Assembly (NCBI GenBank): GCA_937981665.1
Contig: CALJOJ010000029.1
Location: 1 to 46,808 of the forward strand
DNA length: 46,808 nucleotides
Direction: 5' to 3'
Origin: an uncultured Rubritalea sp.
GTDB taxonomy: Bacteria; Verrucomicrobiota; Verrucomicrobiia; Verrucomicrobiales; Akkermansiaceae
A program made the position numbers and the translations under genes. Every line of letters starts with the position of its first letter. Position 1 is the first letter of the stretch. Under the pieces are notes generated by a model. That model was not told where the DNA came from and did no database searches. It saw nothing but the letters and a program-made list of their open reading frames with translations. Positions 8,654-16,289 of the stretch are shown in pieces.

Positions 8654-10140
8654 AACTAGGACTCATCTTTCCTCATCAGTTATTCGCAGAACATCCAGTT
8701 CTGGAGGTGGCTGACAATACATTACTAGTACAAGAGCCTCTCATTCTAGGTGGTGATAAAGAATGGCCACTAGTGCCACATGCGAAGAAGCTATTACTCC
8801 ACCATGCGTCTATGGCTATCTATAAGATGAGCCGTGACCTAGAGGTAGTAGATGGCTTTCAGGATCTAGATCTAGCAGATGTTAGCGAGATAGTATGCTG
8901 CAGACTAGTAGATGACTTATTAGAGCGTAGATTGAACATTTTCTGTATGCGAAATAGTATCATTTTTAATGAACTAGACACGCCAGGATTTCTCACACCC
9001 AAGGAATGGGGCAGAAGCTTTTTCAAGGATAAGAAGAAGCCCTTCATGAAGACATTCTATGAAGCACAGCGCAAGCGGATGATGGTACTCGTAGATGATG
9101 AGATGAACCCTGCTGGAGGACGCTGGAGCTACGATGATGAGAACCGGAAAAAGTTCCCACTTAAGGCACAGCCACCGACTGAGCCTAAGATCCACCAGAC
9201 TAAAGAAGAGCAAAACACCATAGCGCAATGCGCTACAGACCTCACAGAGCAGGGTACTCGTGTATTTGGCGGCTACTCAGATTTCGTCTACCCTATCAGT
9301 CATGAGAGCGCTGGAGCATGGCTAGATGAATTTCTAGAAGAACGCTACACGCTCTTCGGAACCTACGAAGATGCACTGACTCACAGGAGTAAATTTCTCT
9401 ACCACTCAGTGCTCACACCGATGCTGAATACCGGACTACTCACTCCGCAGCAGATCGTAGATAGAGCTCTAGAAATGGGCGATAAATATAAAGTGGAAAT
9501 CAATAACCAGGAAGGCTTCATTCGTCAGATCATCGGCTGGCGCGAGTACATGTCGATCATGTACGAGATGCACGGACGCTATCTCAGGACTCAGAATTTC
9601 TGGAAGTTCACTGACCGTATGCCGAAGTCTATTTATAATAATAAGACAGGTATTCCGATAGTAGATGATGTTCTAGAAAAAGTGCAGCAAGATGGATACG
9701 CCCATCACATCGAGCGCCTCATGGTATTAGGGAATTTCTTCCTTCTTCTCCGCGTGCAGCCAGATGATGTCTTTCAGTGGTTTTCTGAAATGTTCGTCGA
9801 TTCCTATGACTGGGTGATGGTGCCAAATGTCTACGGGATGAGCCAGTTCAGTGACGGTGGCTTGCTCGTGACAAAGCCATATCTCAGTGGATCAAATTAT
9901 CTAAAAAAGATGTCAGACTACAAAGCCGGCGAATGGTGTGATGTCTGGGACGCATTATTCTGGAGCTTTATCGATGACCATCGTGAGTTTTTCAACAATC
10001 AGTATCGGATGAAGATGATGGTCAGTCATTTAAACAAAATGTCTGGAGAGAAGCGCGCACAGCATCATAAAGTGGCGCTAGAATATCGCCAAAAACTCCA
10101 AGAAGGTGGTTTCCTAGGAGCCGATCTGACTCTCATATAA
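8650..10140 (+). CDS. Photolyase/cryptochrome-like protein (FeS-BCP/PhrB-related)
   Basis: A 496-residue flavoprotein of the bacterial (6-4) photolyase/cryptochrome group. It opens with the family's antenna-domain start MKLGLIFPHQLFAEHP. It also has IIGWREYM (about 296-303), HHIERLMVLGNFFLL (about 354-368) and NVYGMSQFSDGGLL (about 395-408), which form the FAD pocket. The related enzymes PhrB/CryB carry a [4Fe-4S] cluster held by four cysteines. Here the corresponding C-terminal region reads MSDYKAGEWCDVWDALFW, with one cysteine (Cys430) only, and the earlier cysteine in the segment before HHIERL is also absent, so the cluster is probably missing. The likely role is light-dependent DNA repair or blue-light sensing in the stress island. 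Confidence 0.85.
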   Translation: MKLGLIFPHQLFAEHPVLEVADNTLLVQEPLILGGDKEWPLVPHAKKLLLHHASMAIYKMSRDLEVVDGFQDLDLADVSEIVCCRLVDDLLERRLNIFCMRNSIIFNELDTPGFLTPKEWGRSFFKDKKKPFMKTFYEAQRKRMMVLVDDEMNPAGGRWSYDDENRKKFPLKAQPPTEPKIHQTKEEQNTIAQCATDLTEQGTRVFGGYSDFVYPISHESAGAWLDEFLEERYTLFGTYEDALTHRSKFLYHSVLTPMLNTGLLTPQQIVDRALEMGDKYKVEINNQEGFIRQIIGWREYMSIMYEMHGRYLRTQNFWKFTDRMPKSIYNNKTGIPIVDDVLEKVQQDGYAHHIERLMVLGNFFLLLRVQPDDVFQWFSEMFVDSYDWVMVPNVYGMSQFSDGGLLVTKPYLSGSNYLKKMSDYKAGEWCDVWDALFWSFIDDHREFFNNQYRMKMMVSHLNKMSGEKRAQHHKVALEYRQKLQEGGFLGADLTLI

Positions 10141-10145
10141 GGGGC

Positions 10146-10277
10146 CTTCTGGAAACTAGCGATCTTGATGCAAAAGAATAAAACAAGTAGAGCAAGGCGC
10201 ATAGTTGAACATACAAGCTTTGCTTGCAAACTTTCAAATCTAATAACAGAATCAGCAATATCGGGAGTTTTCAGAAG
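10146..10277. repeat. Non-coding element copy 1 with terminal inverted repeats
   Basis: A 132-bp element that begins CTTCTGGAAACT and ends AGTTTTCAGAAG; the ends are inverted repeats with one mismatch. It matches the reverse complement of 35923-36042. The outer 18 bp (CTTCTGGAAACTAGCGAT) is identical in both, and the right-hand 69 bp is nearly identical, while the middle (about 10164-10204) has diverged. It starts 6 bp after the photolyase stop and lies upstream of the ECF sigma gene. It contains no ORF. A MITE-like element or a structured RNA or regulatory repeat would both fit. Confidence 0.75.
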
Positions 10278-10421
10278 TTCTCATAAATAGCAGGTAAAAA
10301 ATAATGCATCTAAGCCGAGCAAATCAGCGTTTTGTGATTGATGACATTGACATTAACACATTCAATATTCACAACATCGAAACCCAAGCGCGAGCAGCCT
10401 TCGGCTAGTAGGTACAATGAG

Positions 10422-11024
10422 ATGAAAAAAGAGCACACAGACTCAGAATCAGAATCAGTACCTAGATACGATGCTGATGGAAACTTATCAGTCAAGGCGA
10501 CCGCAGATCTCCTGCAACGTCTGACTAAGAAGGATGCCGACGCTCTGGCAGAACTCTACGATGCCCACGCCGGCCTGCTCATGTCAGTCATCGTCAGCAT
10601 TCTTAAGGATAAGTCCGAGTCCGAGGACATCCTTCAGGACAGCTTTATCGCTATTTATAATAAAGCAAAAATGTACAGTCCACATCTGGGTAAGCCGACT
10701 AACTGGATGGCAACCATCGCCAGAAATAAAGCTTACGACCGCTACAGAAAGCTCGTCAGACGTAGCGAGGGGATGGACGGAATCAAACAAGAATTTACCA
10801 CCCGCGCGAAGGTGACTGATCACTCACCGCAGACCCCGAATGAGGAACTACTCGCAGGAGTCAATGAACTCAATGAGGACCAGCGAACCGCTATAGAACT
10901 GGTGTTTTATGAAGGTCTCACCCAGATGGAAGCAGCTGAAAAGCTGAACACCCCACTAGGCACAGTCAAAGCCCGTATCCGACGCGGTTTACTGAAACTA
11001 AAGCAATGTATCACCAGCAAATAA
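10422..11024 (+). CDS. ECF-type RNA polymerase sigma factor
   Basis: A 200-residue group IV sigma factor. The sigma-2 region (about 27-115) includes DALAELYDAHAGLLMSVIVS and the -10-recognition stretch EDILQDSFIAIYNKA. The sigma-4 region (about 145-197) includes LNEDQRTAIELVFYEGLTQM and a helix-turn-helix ending GTVKARIRRGLLKLK. The gene is followed 20 bp later by a ChrR-like cupin protein, its presumed anti-sigma, which resembles the RpoE-ChrR singlet-oxygen pair of Rhodobacter (ECF11-like). The ATG at 10422 is preferred because sigma-2 then starts at a normal distance; an in-frame TTG/ATG at 10338/10341 would add 27-28 residues. Confidence 0.9.
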   Translation: MKKEHTDSESESVPRYDADGNLSVKATADLLQRLTKKDADALAELYDAHAGLLMSVIVSILKDKSESEDILQDSFIAIYNKAKMYSPHLGKPTNWMATIARNKAYDRYRKLVRRSEGMDGIKQEFTTRAKVTDHSPQTPNEELLAGVNELNEDQRTAIELVFYEGLTQMEAAEKLNTPLGTVKARIRRGLLKLKQCITSK

Positions 11025-11043
11025 CGCTAACTCAATATCTGAA

Positions 11044-11709
11044 ATGAAGAGACAAGAAATAGAAGATTTAGCGGTTCAGTTCGCCACCGAGGGGTTCACC
11101 GCTGAGCATCAGCTAGCCTATGATGGCTGGGTGCTTACCGCTGAGGATGCAGACAAGCAGGCATTCACCTCCATGGTGGACACATGCTCTGAGTTATCAT
11201 TAGCATCCGCTGTCCACCATTTCGGGGATGTGCAGATCTCACCTGTGGTGAAATCACAAGTACTTGCCCGTGTAAAGTCTTCTAGGCTAGAACCACAGCT
11301 AGAAGAAGGCATCAAGCTAGTGCGAGCTGACGGCCAAGAATGGATCAACCTTCCAGTAAAAGGTGGCGCTAAACTATTAGAACTTTCAGCCCGTAAGTCT
11401 GATGGCTTTGCCGTCTCCATGATAGAGGTAGCTCCAGGAAGCATCTTCCCCGAGCATGATCACCACGGTGTGGAAATGGCTTATATTATAGAAGGAGACC
11501 TCGAAGCTGATGGTGTACTCCTAAAGGCTGGAGACTTCTTCCGAGCAGATGCAGGCACGCACCACGGCGAGCACGTCTCACCCAGTGGATGCCGTGCTAT
11601 CATAATGAATGCGAATGAGAACTACCGCCACAATACCGTAAAGACACTAGGAGCAGTGCAAAAAGCCTATCGCAAGATCAAAGGCGTATTTACGACTAGT
11701 AATAAGTAG
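11044..11709 (+). CDS. chrR: ChrR-like cupin anti-sigma factor
   Basis: A 221-residue protein. The C-terminal half (about 95-205) is a ChrR-type cupin: PEHDHHGVEMAYIIEGDLEA gives metal ligands His138, His140 and Glu144, and His174 in AGTHHGEH lies exactly 30 residues after the glutamate, as in R. sphaeroides ChrR. The N-terminal anti-sigma half (about 1-80) is helical but lacks the HxxxCxxC zinc motif of canonical ChrR; only one cysteine occurs there (DTCSELSLAS). It probably binds the sigma factor encoded 20 bp upstream and releases it on photo-oxidative stress (inference from family and context). Confidence 0.8.
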   Translation: MKRQEIEDLAVQFATEGFTAEHQLAYDGWVLTAEDADKQAFTSMVDTCSELSLASAVHHFGDVQISPVVKSQVLARVKSSRLEPQLEEGIKLVRADGQEWINLPVKGGAKLLELSARKSDGFAVSMIEVAPGSIFPEHDHHGVEMAYIIEGDLEADGVLLKAGDFFRADAGTHHGEHVSPSGCRAIIMNANENYRHNTVKTLGAVQKAYRKIKGVFTTSNK

Positions 11710-11730
11710 CCAATTTGTTTTCCTGCGCTG

Positions 11731-12618
11731 ATGAAATTTCAAAAGTCAGCCTACCAGTACCTCGTACGTGGACTGATCTCACTGGGTGAGGTCATGAATG
11801 CTGGCTGCGTGAGACGCACTCGCCGAGAGCTAGGGCTAGATCAAGATCCCTGCGAATACCAGTTAACTGAGGACATCGTTTTCACACCAGATGACTGGGA
11901 CTGTGAGCTTCACGGTGACCTCTATCTACCACTGTTAGATCTTGAGCCTGATTCCAAATCCTTGCCAGTAGTCCTACTAGTGCACGGTGGTGGCTGGGCT
12001 GAGAATGACAACCGCTACCAGATGAAAAAGCTCGCGAAGCCGATCGCGCAAGAAGGCTTTGCTGTATTTAGTATCACCTATCGTCTAGCTCCAGAATATG
12101 TTTTCCCCGCACCAGTTGATGATCTATTAGAGGCGATCAATTGGCTGAGTAAGAACGCAGAGAAATACCACATAGACATGCAGCGCACCGCCATATTTGG
12201 TTATTCCGCTGGTGGTCATCTCGCAGAGTTAGCTGCTATCAGAAAGTCAGAAATGCCAGAGAACGTTAGTATCCGCTCCGTCGTTGCTGGCGGCGCTCCC
12301 CACTTCATGCGGCTAGACCCAGACTACCCACTAGTCCAGCAGCTCATGGGCCATCCTTGGCAAGAGGACGTAGACCGCTACAGATCAGCCACCCCAGTAG
12401 ACAGCGTCACAGAAGACTTCCCCGCAGTCTTCGTCTACCATGGAGCCAAAGACACACTCTGCCCACACCCACACGTCGAGAAGTGGCAGGCACGTCTAGA
12501 TGACCTGAGCATAGAGCACACCATTCATTGGGTAAAAGGCAAAGGCCACATCGGAACATTTCTCACCCCACGAGATGCAGTGGTCAGAGCTATCCACTTC
12601 ATGAAACAACACCTTTAG
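11731..12618 (+). CDS. Alpha/beta-hydrolase esterase (HSL-type)
   Basis: A 295-residue alpha/beta-hydrolase. The oxyanion-hole motif HGGGW (85-89) and nucleophile elbow GYSAGG (157-162, Ser159) are typical of the hormone-sensitive-lipase/carboxylesterase group. The acid and histidine of the triad probably lie in VYHGAKDTLCPHPH and KGKGHIGTF near the C-terminus. No signal peptide is evident, so a cytoplasmic enzyme is likely. It follows the anti-sigma gene by 21 bp on the same strand and may belong to the sigma-factor operon. The substrate is unknown; a link to lipid ester or peroxide turnover would be inference. Confidence 0.85.
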   Translation: MKFQKSAYQYLVRGLISLGEVMNAGCVRRTRRELGLDQDPCEYQLTEDIVFTPDDWDCELHGDLYLPLLDLEPDSKSLPVVLLVHGGGWAENDNRYQMKKLAKPIAQEGFAVFSITYRLAPEYVFPAPVDDLLEAINWLSKNAEKYHIDMQRTAIFGYSAGGHLAELAAIRKSEMPENVSIRSVVAGGAPHFMRLDPDYPLVQQLMGHPWQEDVDRYRSATPVDSVTEDFPAVFVYHGAKDTLCPHPHVEKWQARLDDLSIEHTIHWVKGKGHIGTFLTPRDAVVRAIHFMKQHL

Positions 12619-12711
12619 AAGGATCATTTTATCTCATCCTTTTTGAGAGGTTATAATCCAACTTTGCATTTATAATTGTCTAAATTCGGATGCCCATTAT
12701 TCTATGTAGAT

Positions 12712-13092
12712 ATGAAGTTAGCCCGTTCCATTAAATTACAAAATTTAATACCTAGTCAATGGCCAGAACATATCCCAGAGTTATGTCCCAAGTGCTCCTC
12801 TCAGATGAGTACTAAGGTAAATCTTTTTACTGGAATGTCTAAGCCCGCGAGCTTTCTAAAACGCATCGCGCCATGGCTTAGCGTAGTCATTCTAGTAGGC
12901 ATTATCATCTTGATGTTTTTCGCCTCAGCTCAATCAGTGGATGGTGGACAAGGGTCAGCTATGGCAATGGTAGCAATGGTAGTAGTGCCTCCTATACTTC
13001 TAACAGTAATGGCCAATAGCATGCCTAAAAAAATTAAGCTTCAATGCCACCAGTGTGAATGCCAAACAGACTATAGCCTGAAGGCTCAGTAA
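12712..13092 (+). CDS. Two-helix membrane protein with cysteine pairs
   Basis: A 126-residue protein of no recognised family. A CPKC pair (about 27-30) precedes two hydrophobic segments (about 54-73, WLSVVILVGIIILMFFASAQ, and 83-102, SAMAMVAMVVVPPILLTVMA), and a second cluster CHQCEC (about 112-117) follows. The paired CxxC motifs on both sides of the membrane segments suggest one cytoplasmic zinc-ribbon-like unit joined from the two ends (inference). The ATG at 12712 is chosen because the in-frame upstream start at 12676 is a TTG without a ribosome-binding site. The gene carries one copy of the TCTAACAG octamer. Confidence 0.6.
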   Translation: MKLARSIKLQNLIPSQWPEHIPELCPKCSSQMSTKVNLFTGMSKPASFLKRIAPWLSVVILVGIIILMFFASAQSVDGGQGSAMAMVAMVVVPPILLTVMANSMPKKIKLQCHQCECQTDYSLKAQ

Positions 13093-13149
13093 CACACGCT
13101 GTGAACTTTCATTAATTCTTTTTAGAAACTTATCTTAATGTCGCTTAAT

Positions 13150-13554
13150 TTAATCGTTACCGTTCGGTCCGCGGCGGTTTTGTTTCTTTTCGCTGTGTTT
13201 GGATTTATCATCTAACATGCGGTTTTTTTGGCGGCGGGAGCGGCGGCGTTTTTGACGGCGAATTTTCTCGCGGGCTTGCTGACGGGCTGACTGGATGCCT
13301 AGGATTTTCTCTTGGTAGCTCTCGCAGAGTTCTTTGCGGGCGATGAAGCGGTTTAGCTCACGCGAGCGTTCTGCTTGGCATTTTACTTCGATCCCGCTGG
13401 GTGTGTGCTTGAGGTAGACACAGCTAGCGGTCTTGTTGATTTTCTGGCCACCTGCACCTGAGCCACGGATAAACTTTTCTGTGAGGTCAGCGGGTAGAAT
13501 ACCGAGCTTGAGCATGCGTGCTTCTAGAGCTTTCCATTTTTCTGGGCTAGGCAT
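13150..13554 (-). CDS. Peptide-chain-release-factor-like protein (GGQ domain)
   Basis: A 134-residue single-domain release-factor homologue of the ArfB/C12orf65 type. The catalytic GGQ lies at 35-37 in FIRGSGAGGQKINKTASCVY, the hallmark of peptidyl-tRNA hydrolysis on the ribosome. There is no stop-codon-recognition domain. The C-terminal 45 residues are extremely basic (REKIRRQKRRRSRRQKN), as in ribosome-rescue factors that thread a positively charged tail into the empty mRNA channel. It probably rescues stalled ribosomes. The gene lies upstream of nothing on its own strand and is preceded by the YicC gene, 61 bp away. Confidence 0.85.
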   Translation of the reverse strand: MPSPEKWKALEARMLKLGILPADLTEKFIRGSGAGGQKINKTASCVYLKHTPSGIEVKCQAERSRELNRFIARKELCESYQEKILGIQSARQQAREKIRRQKRRRSRRQKNRMLDDKSKHSEKKQNRRGPNGND

Positions 13555-13615
13555 TGAATGGTGAATGGTGAGTAGGTACTGGGGAATGCCAGTAGATCCG
13601 CGAGTAGGCGGCGGA

Positions 13616-14497
13616 CTACTCTACGTTTTGGATCTGCTCACGGATTTTCTCGAGCTGGGTCTTGGCGTTGACTACGTGCTGGGCAAGTTGTGCGTCATTG
13701 GCTTTGGAGCCGATGGTGTTGAACTCGCGGTTGAGCTCTTGGCAGAGGAAGTCTAGAGATCTACCAGCTGGCTGGTCAGAGTCTAGATAGTCACGGAACT
13801 TTGTGAAGTGTGAGTCTAGGCGAGTGATCTCTTCTGAGATGTCGCACTTCTCAGCAAAGAGGCCGACCTCTTTAAGTATCCGATCATCTGCTAGATCAAT
13901 TTCTAGTCCGCTTTCCTTGAGTCTTTTATGGAGGTTTTCACGGTGTTTTTTTAATACGGAGGGGGAGTGCGTTTCTATCTGCTTGGCCTCAGATTCTAGC
14001 TCGCTAAGACGGTCTAGGGTGTCTTGCTTGAGGTGGCTACCTTCGCTGGCACGCATCTCCATGAAGGATACTAGACCAGCTTTTAGGGCTGGGATGATGG
14101 CTTCTTTAGCGGTGACTAAGTCGGCGGTGTTATCATCGGTGGTGAGTATGTCCGGCAAGCGCAGTATGTCTGCTGGCGTGAGCTTTAGCTCAAGTCCAGC
14201 ATCTGGTAGGTCATTGAGACGCTGGATCTCTGCCTGGAGTGCTAGCACTTTGTTGGTGTCTATTTTTAGTTCCGAGCTGGCGTCCGTGGCTGGCTCTAGC
14301 TGGATGTTAATAGTGAGTCTGCCACGAGAGATTTTCTCTAGTGCAAGCTTACGGATGTCTGCTTCTAGCTCGTTGTAGATGCGAGGCATCTGGACGATGA
14401 CTTCGGCTTGTTTACGGTTGATAGAGCTAAGCTCTACTCGAGCTATGAGGGCAGATGTGGCGTGCTCGCCTCTGCCAAATCCAGTCATGGAATACAT
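13616..14497 (-). CDS. yicC: YicC family endoribonuclease
   Basis: A 293-residue YicC/YloC protein. The N-terminal signature MYSMTGFGRGEHATSALIAR is diagnostic, as is the ending DAQLAQHVVNAKTQLEKIREQIQNVE-like segment (about 268-293, shortened here). The central region has the usual helical/coiled-coil composition. E. coli YicC acts as an endoribonuclease in small-RNA turnover. It lies 12 bp downstream of tatC on the minus strand and is probably co-transcribed. The length matches the family. Confidence 0.92.
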   Translation of the reverse strand: MYSMTGFGRGEHATSALIARVELSSINRKQAEVIVQMPRIYNELEADIRKLALEKISRGRLTINIQLEPATDASSELKIDTNKVLALQAEIQRLNDLPDAGLELKLTPADILRLPDILTTDDNTADLVTAKEAIIPALKAGLVSFMEMRASEGSHLKQDTLDRLSELESEAKQIETHSPSVLKKHRENLHKRLKESGLEIDLADDRILKEVGLFAEKCDISEEITRLDSHFTKFRDYLDSDQPAGRSLDFLCQELNREFNTIGSKANDAQLAQHVVNAKTQLEKIREQIQNVE

Positions 14498-14509
14498 ATA
14501 TGTGGTGAT

Positions 14510-16195
14510 CTATTGTTGGTTATTTTTGAGTTCCTCAGCATCATCCGAGCCTTCATCCGGCTCGATGACACCATCTAACTTTTGCTTGATGGTTTCAATG
14601 GATTTTGAGAAGTCTTCTAACTCGCCGTCATCGAATTCATCACCTTCTTCATAGGTATGGTCTTCATTGAAGTGGCCGTCAGCAAAGTAGTCATCATCTA
14701 AGAGGTGGTCGTCGTCATCAATTCCCTCTTCTGCTTTTTTAGCCCAATACGCTTCTTGCTCTTCTCGGATTTTCTTAATGCGCTTTTCAAATGGATCTGA
14801 ATCTAACTCACATTCTGAAGTGAACATATCGTGGTCATGTTCGCCGAAGGTGTGGCCAGCGTGTGGATCGTCTAGGTCTTCTGTAAGGTGACCTTTGGCA
14901 TCGGTAGGAATTTTACCAGGGACTGTGACAGGGGCAGGGATGCTATTGTCATCATCTTGGTTAGATTCTTTAGAGCCGCCAACATGAACTGGGTCGGTAG
15001 GTTTGGTAGGGTCAGGATCATCATCATGGTCGTCGTCGTCGTCATTATCTTCACCATTTCCTTTTTTTCTTTCGTTGTAGGCGATCATGTCAGCCTCATC
15101 TTTAGCTTCACGCGCTGCTTCTTTTTTATTATTGAAATAGGCTAGCCAGATACATCCTTCGTAAAGGATATACATTGGTAACGCTAGTAGGGAAAGGGTG
15201 AGGGCATCACCTGTAGGGGTGATAATGGCACCAACTACGAAGATGGTAAGTACTGCGTACGAGCGGGTATTACTCATGGTCTGATAACTGAGTAAACCGA
15301 GCTTAACGAGTGTCATAACGACGACTGGTAGCTCGAACGCTAGACCGAAGATAAGAGTAAACTGGGTGGTAAAGGTGATGTAGTCACCAATACGCCACTC
15401 GTTCTCCACTCCGAGTCCAGCAGAGTAGCTGTAGAAGAAGTCTAGTGCCTTAGGAAGTACTACAAAGTAACAGAATAGGACACCAATGAGGAAGAGCCCG
15501 AAGCCTATAAGCATGGCTGGCCAGAGTGCCTTACGTTCATTGTCTTTGAGCCCAGGTAGTATGAACTGTAGTATGAAATAGAGTAGGAGAGGGAAGGAAA
15601 TGATGACACCTGCAAAGAGCGAGAGCTTGATGGCAAGCATGAAGGTCTCGGTGGGCTTCAGCGAGCGCATGTATACGACGTCACCTTTGGCGTTGAGCGC
15701 GGCGCTGGGTTGCTTTTCTATAAGTAGATTGAGTAGTTTTTTAGTATCCTCATCTGTCTCAGGGAAGTTCGCTATGAAGTCATCTCGCTTCTTTGTGTCT
15801 TTGATGAGAAGTGCGGCACGGTAGTAGGTAGCGGTCTGTGCGTAGTCACGGAGTTTTTCGTCCTCAAACTGTGTATAGAATGCTTCTTGCTGCTGTGGAG
15901 TGAATGTTCTGGTGGCGTCTGCTGCCGTTTTCGCCTGCTCCCAGATGCTTGGTGAGATGGCCTCAGGTAGCTTGGTCTCTTGGGCCTGTGTCCAGACTTC
16001 CTCGATAGGCTTACGTAGCACATCCATAAGTGAGCTACGAAATACGTAACAACCGATGGTAGCAATGACTAAGGTGATGACTACTTTTACGACGACATCG
16101 CGTAAGTCCTCAAGGTGCTCAAGAAATGGTTTATCAGTATCTGTAGATTTGTCTCCTTGATCCCGGAGTTTAAAAAGTTTCTTAAGAATATACAT
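14510..16195 (-). CDS. tatC: TatC, twin-arginine translocase subunit with acidic tail
   Basis: A 561-residue TatC, more than twice the usual length of about 250. The core is recognisable: FLEHLEDLRDVVVKVV (24-39) with the first helix to about 54, helices from about 183 to 352, the Glu in AFELPVVVMTLVKLG (about 288) and the ITPTGD motif (about 325-330). Two additions stand out: an insertion of about 110 residues (62-175, EVWTQAQETKLPEAI...) in the first periplasmic loop, and a cytoplasmic C-terminal tail of about 205 residues that is very acidic (GEDNDDDDDHDDDPDP, later repeated D/E/H). The protein exports folded twin-arginine substrates. No tatA/B is nearby. Confidence 0.9.
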   Translation of the reverse strand: MYILKKLFKLRDQGDKSTDTDKPFLEHLEDLRDVVVKVVITLVIATIGCYVFRSSLMDVLRKPIEEVWTQAQETKLPEAISPSIWEQAKTAADATRTFTPQQQEAFYTQFEDEKLRDYAQTATYYRAALLIKDTKKRDDFIANFPETDEDTKKLLNLLIEKQPSAALNAKGDVVYMRSLKPTETFMLAIKLSLFAGVIISFPLLLYFILQFILPGLKDNERKALWPAMLIGFGLFLIGVLFCYFVVLPKALDFFYSYSAGLGVENEWRIGDYITFTTQFTLIFGLAFELPVVVMTLVKLGLLSYQTMSNTRSYAVLTIFVVGAIITPTGDALTLSLLALPMYILYEGCIWLAYFNNKKEAAREAKDEADMIAYNERKKGNGEDNDDDDDHDDDPDPTKPTDPVHVGGSKESNQDDDNSIPAPVTVPGKIPTDAKGHLTEDLDDPHAGHTFGEHDHDMFTSECELDSDPFEKRIKKIREEQEAYWAKKAEEGIDDDDHLLDDDYFADGHFNEDHTYEEGDEFDDGELEDFSKSIETIKQKLDGVIEPDEGSDDAEELKNNQQ

Positions 16196-16208
16196 GCGCG
16201 TTCGTCTA

Positions 16209-16262
16209 ATCTTTACTAGCTAGAATAGGTATTACTACAATGTATCAATGAGTAGTAAAGAT
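16209..16262 (-). other. Overlapping inverted repeats between PBP2 and tatC
   Basis: ATCTTTACTA (16209-16218) pairs with TAGTAAAGAT (16253-16262), a perfect 10-bp stem with a 34-base loop. Inside, TTACTAC (16232-16238) can pair with GTAGTAA (16252-16258), so the two stems compete for the same right arm. On the leftward transcript this lies after the PBP2 stop and before tatC. It could act as an attenuator-like or processing structure. The pairing is seen; the function is unknown. Confidence 0.35.
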
Positions 16263-16289
16263 AGAAAGTAGTGAGGTGTTTTCAGCATT

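Noticed and set aside
10338-10421. Longer N-terminus for the ECF sigma factor from TTG 10338 or ATG 10341
   Set aside because: The added residues do not resemble sigma-factor sequence, and the ATG at 10422 places sigma-2 at a normal distance; the longer form cannot be fully excluded.
13803-14378. 191-codon plus-strand ORF
   Set aside because: Antisense to yicC, with Ser/Arg-rich composition typical of a shadow frame.
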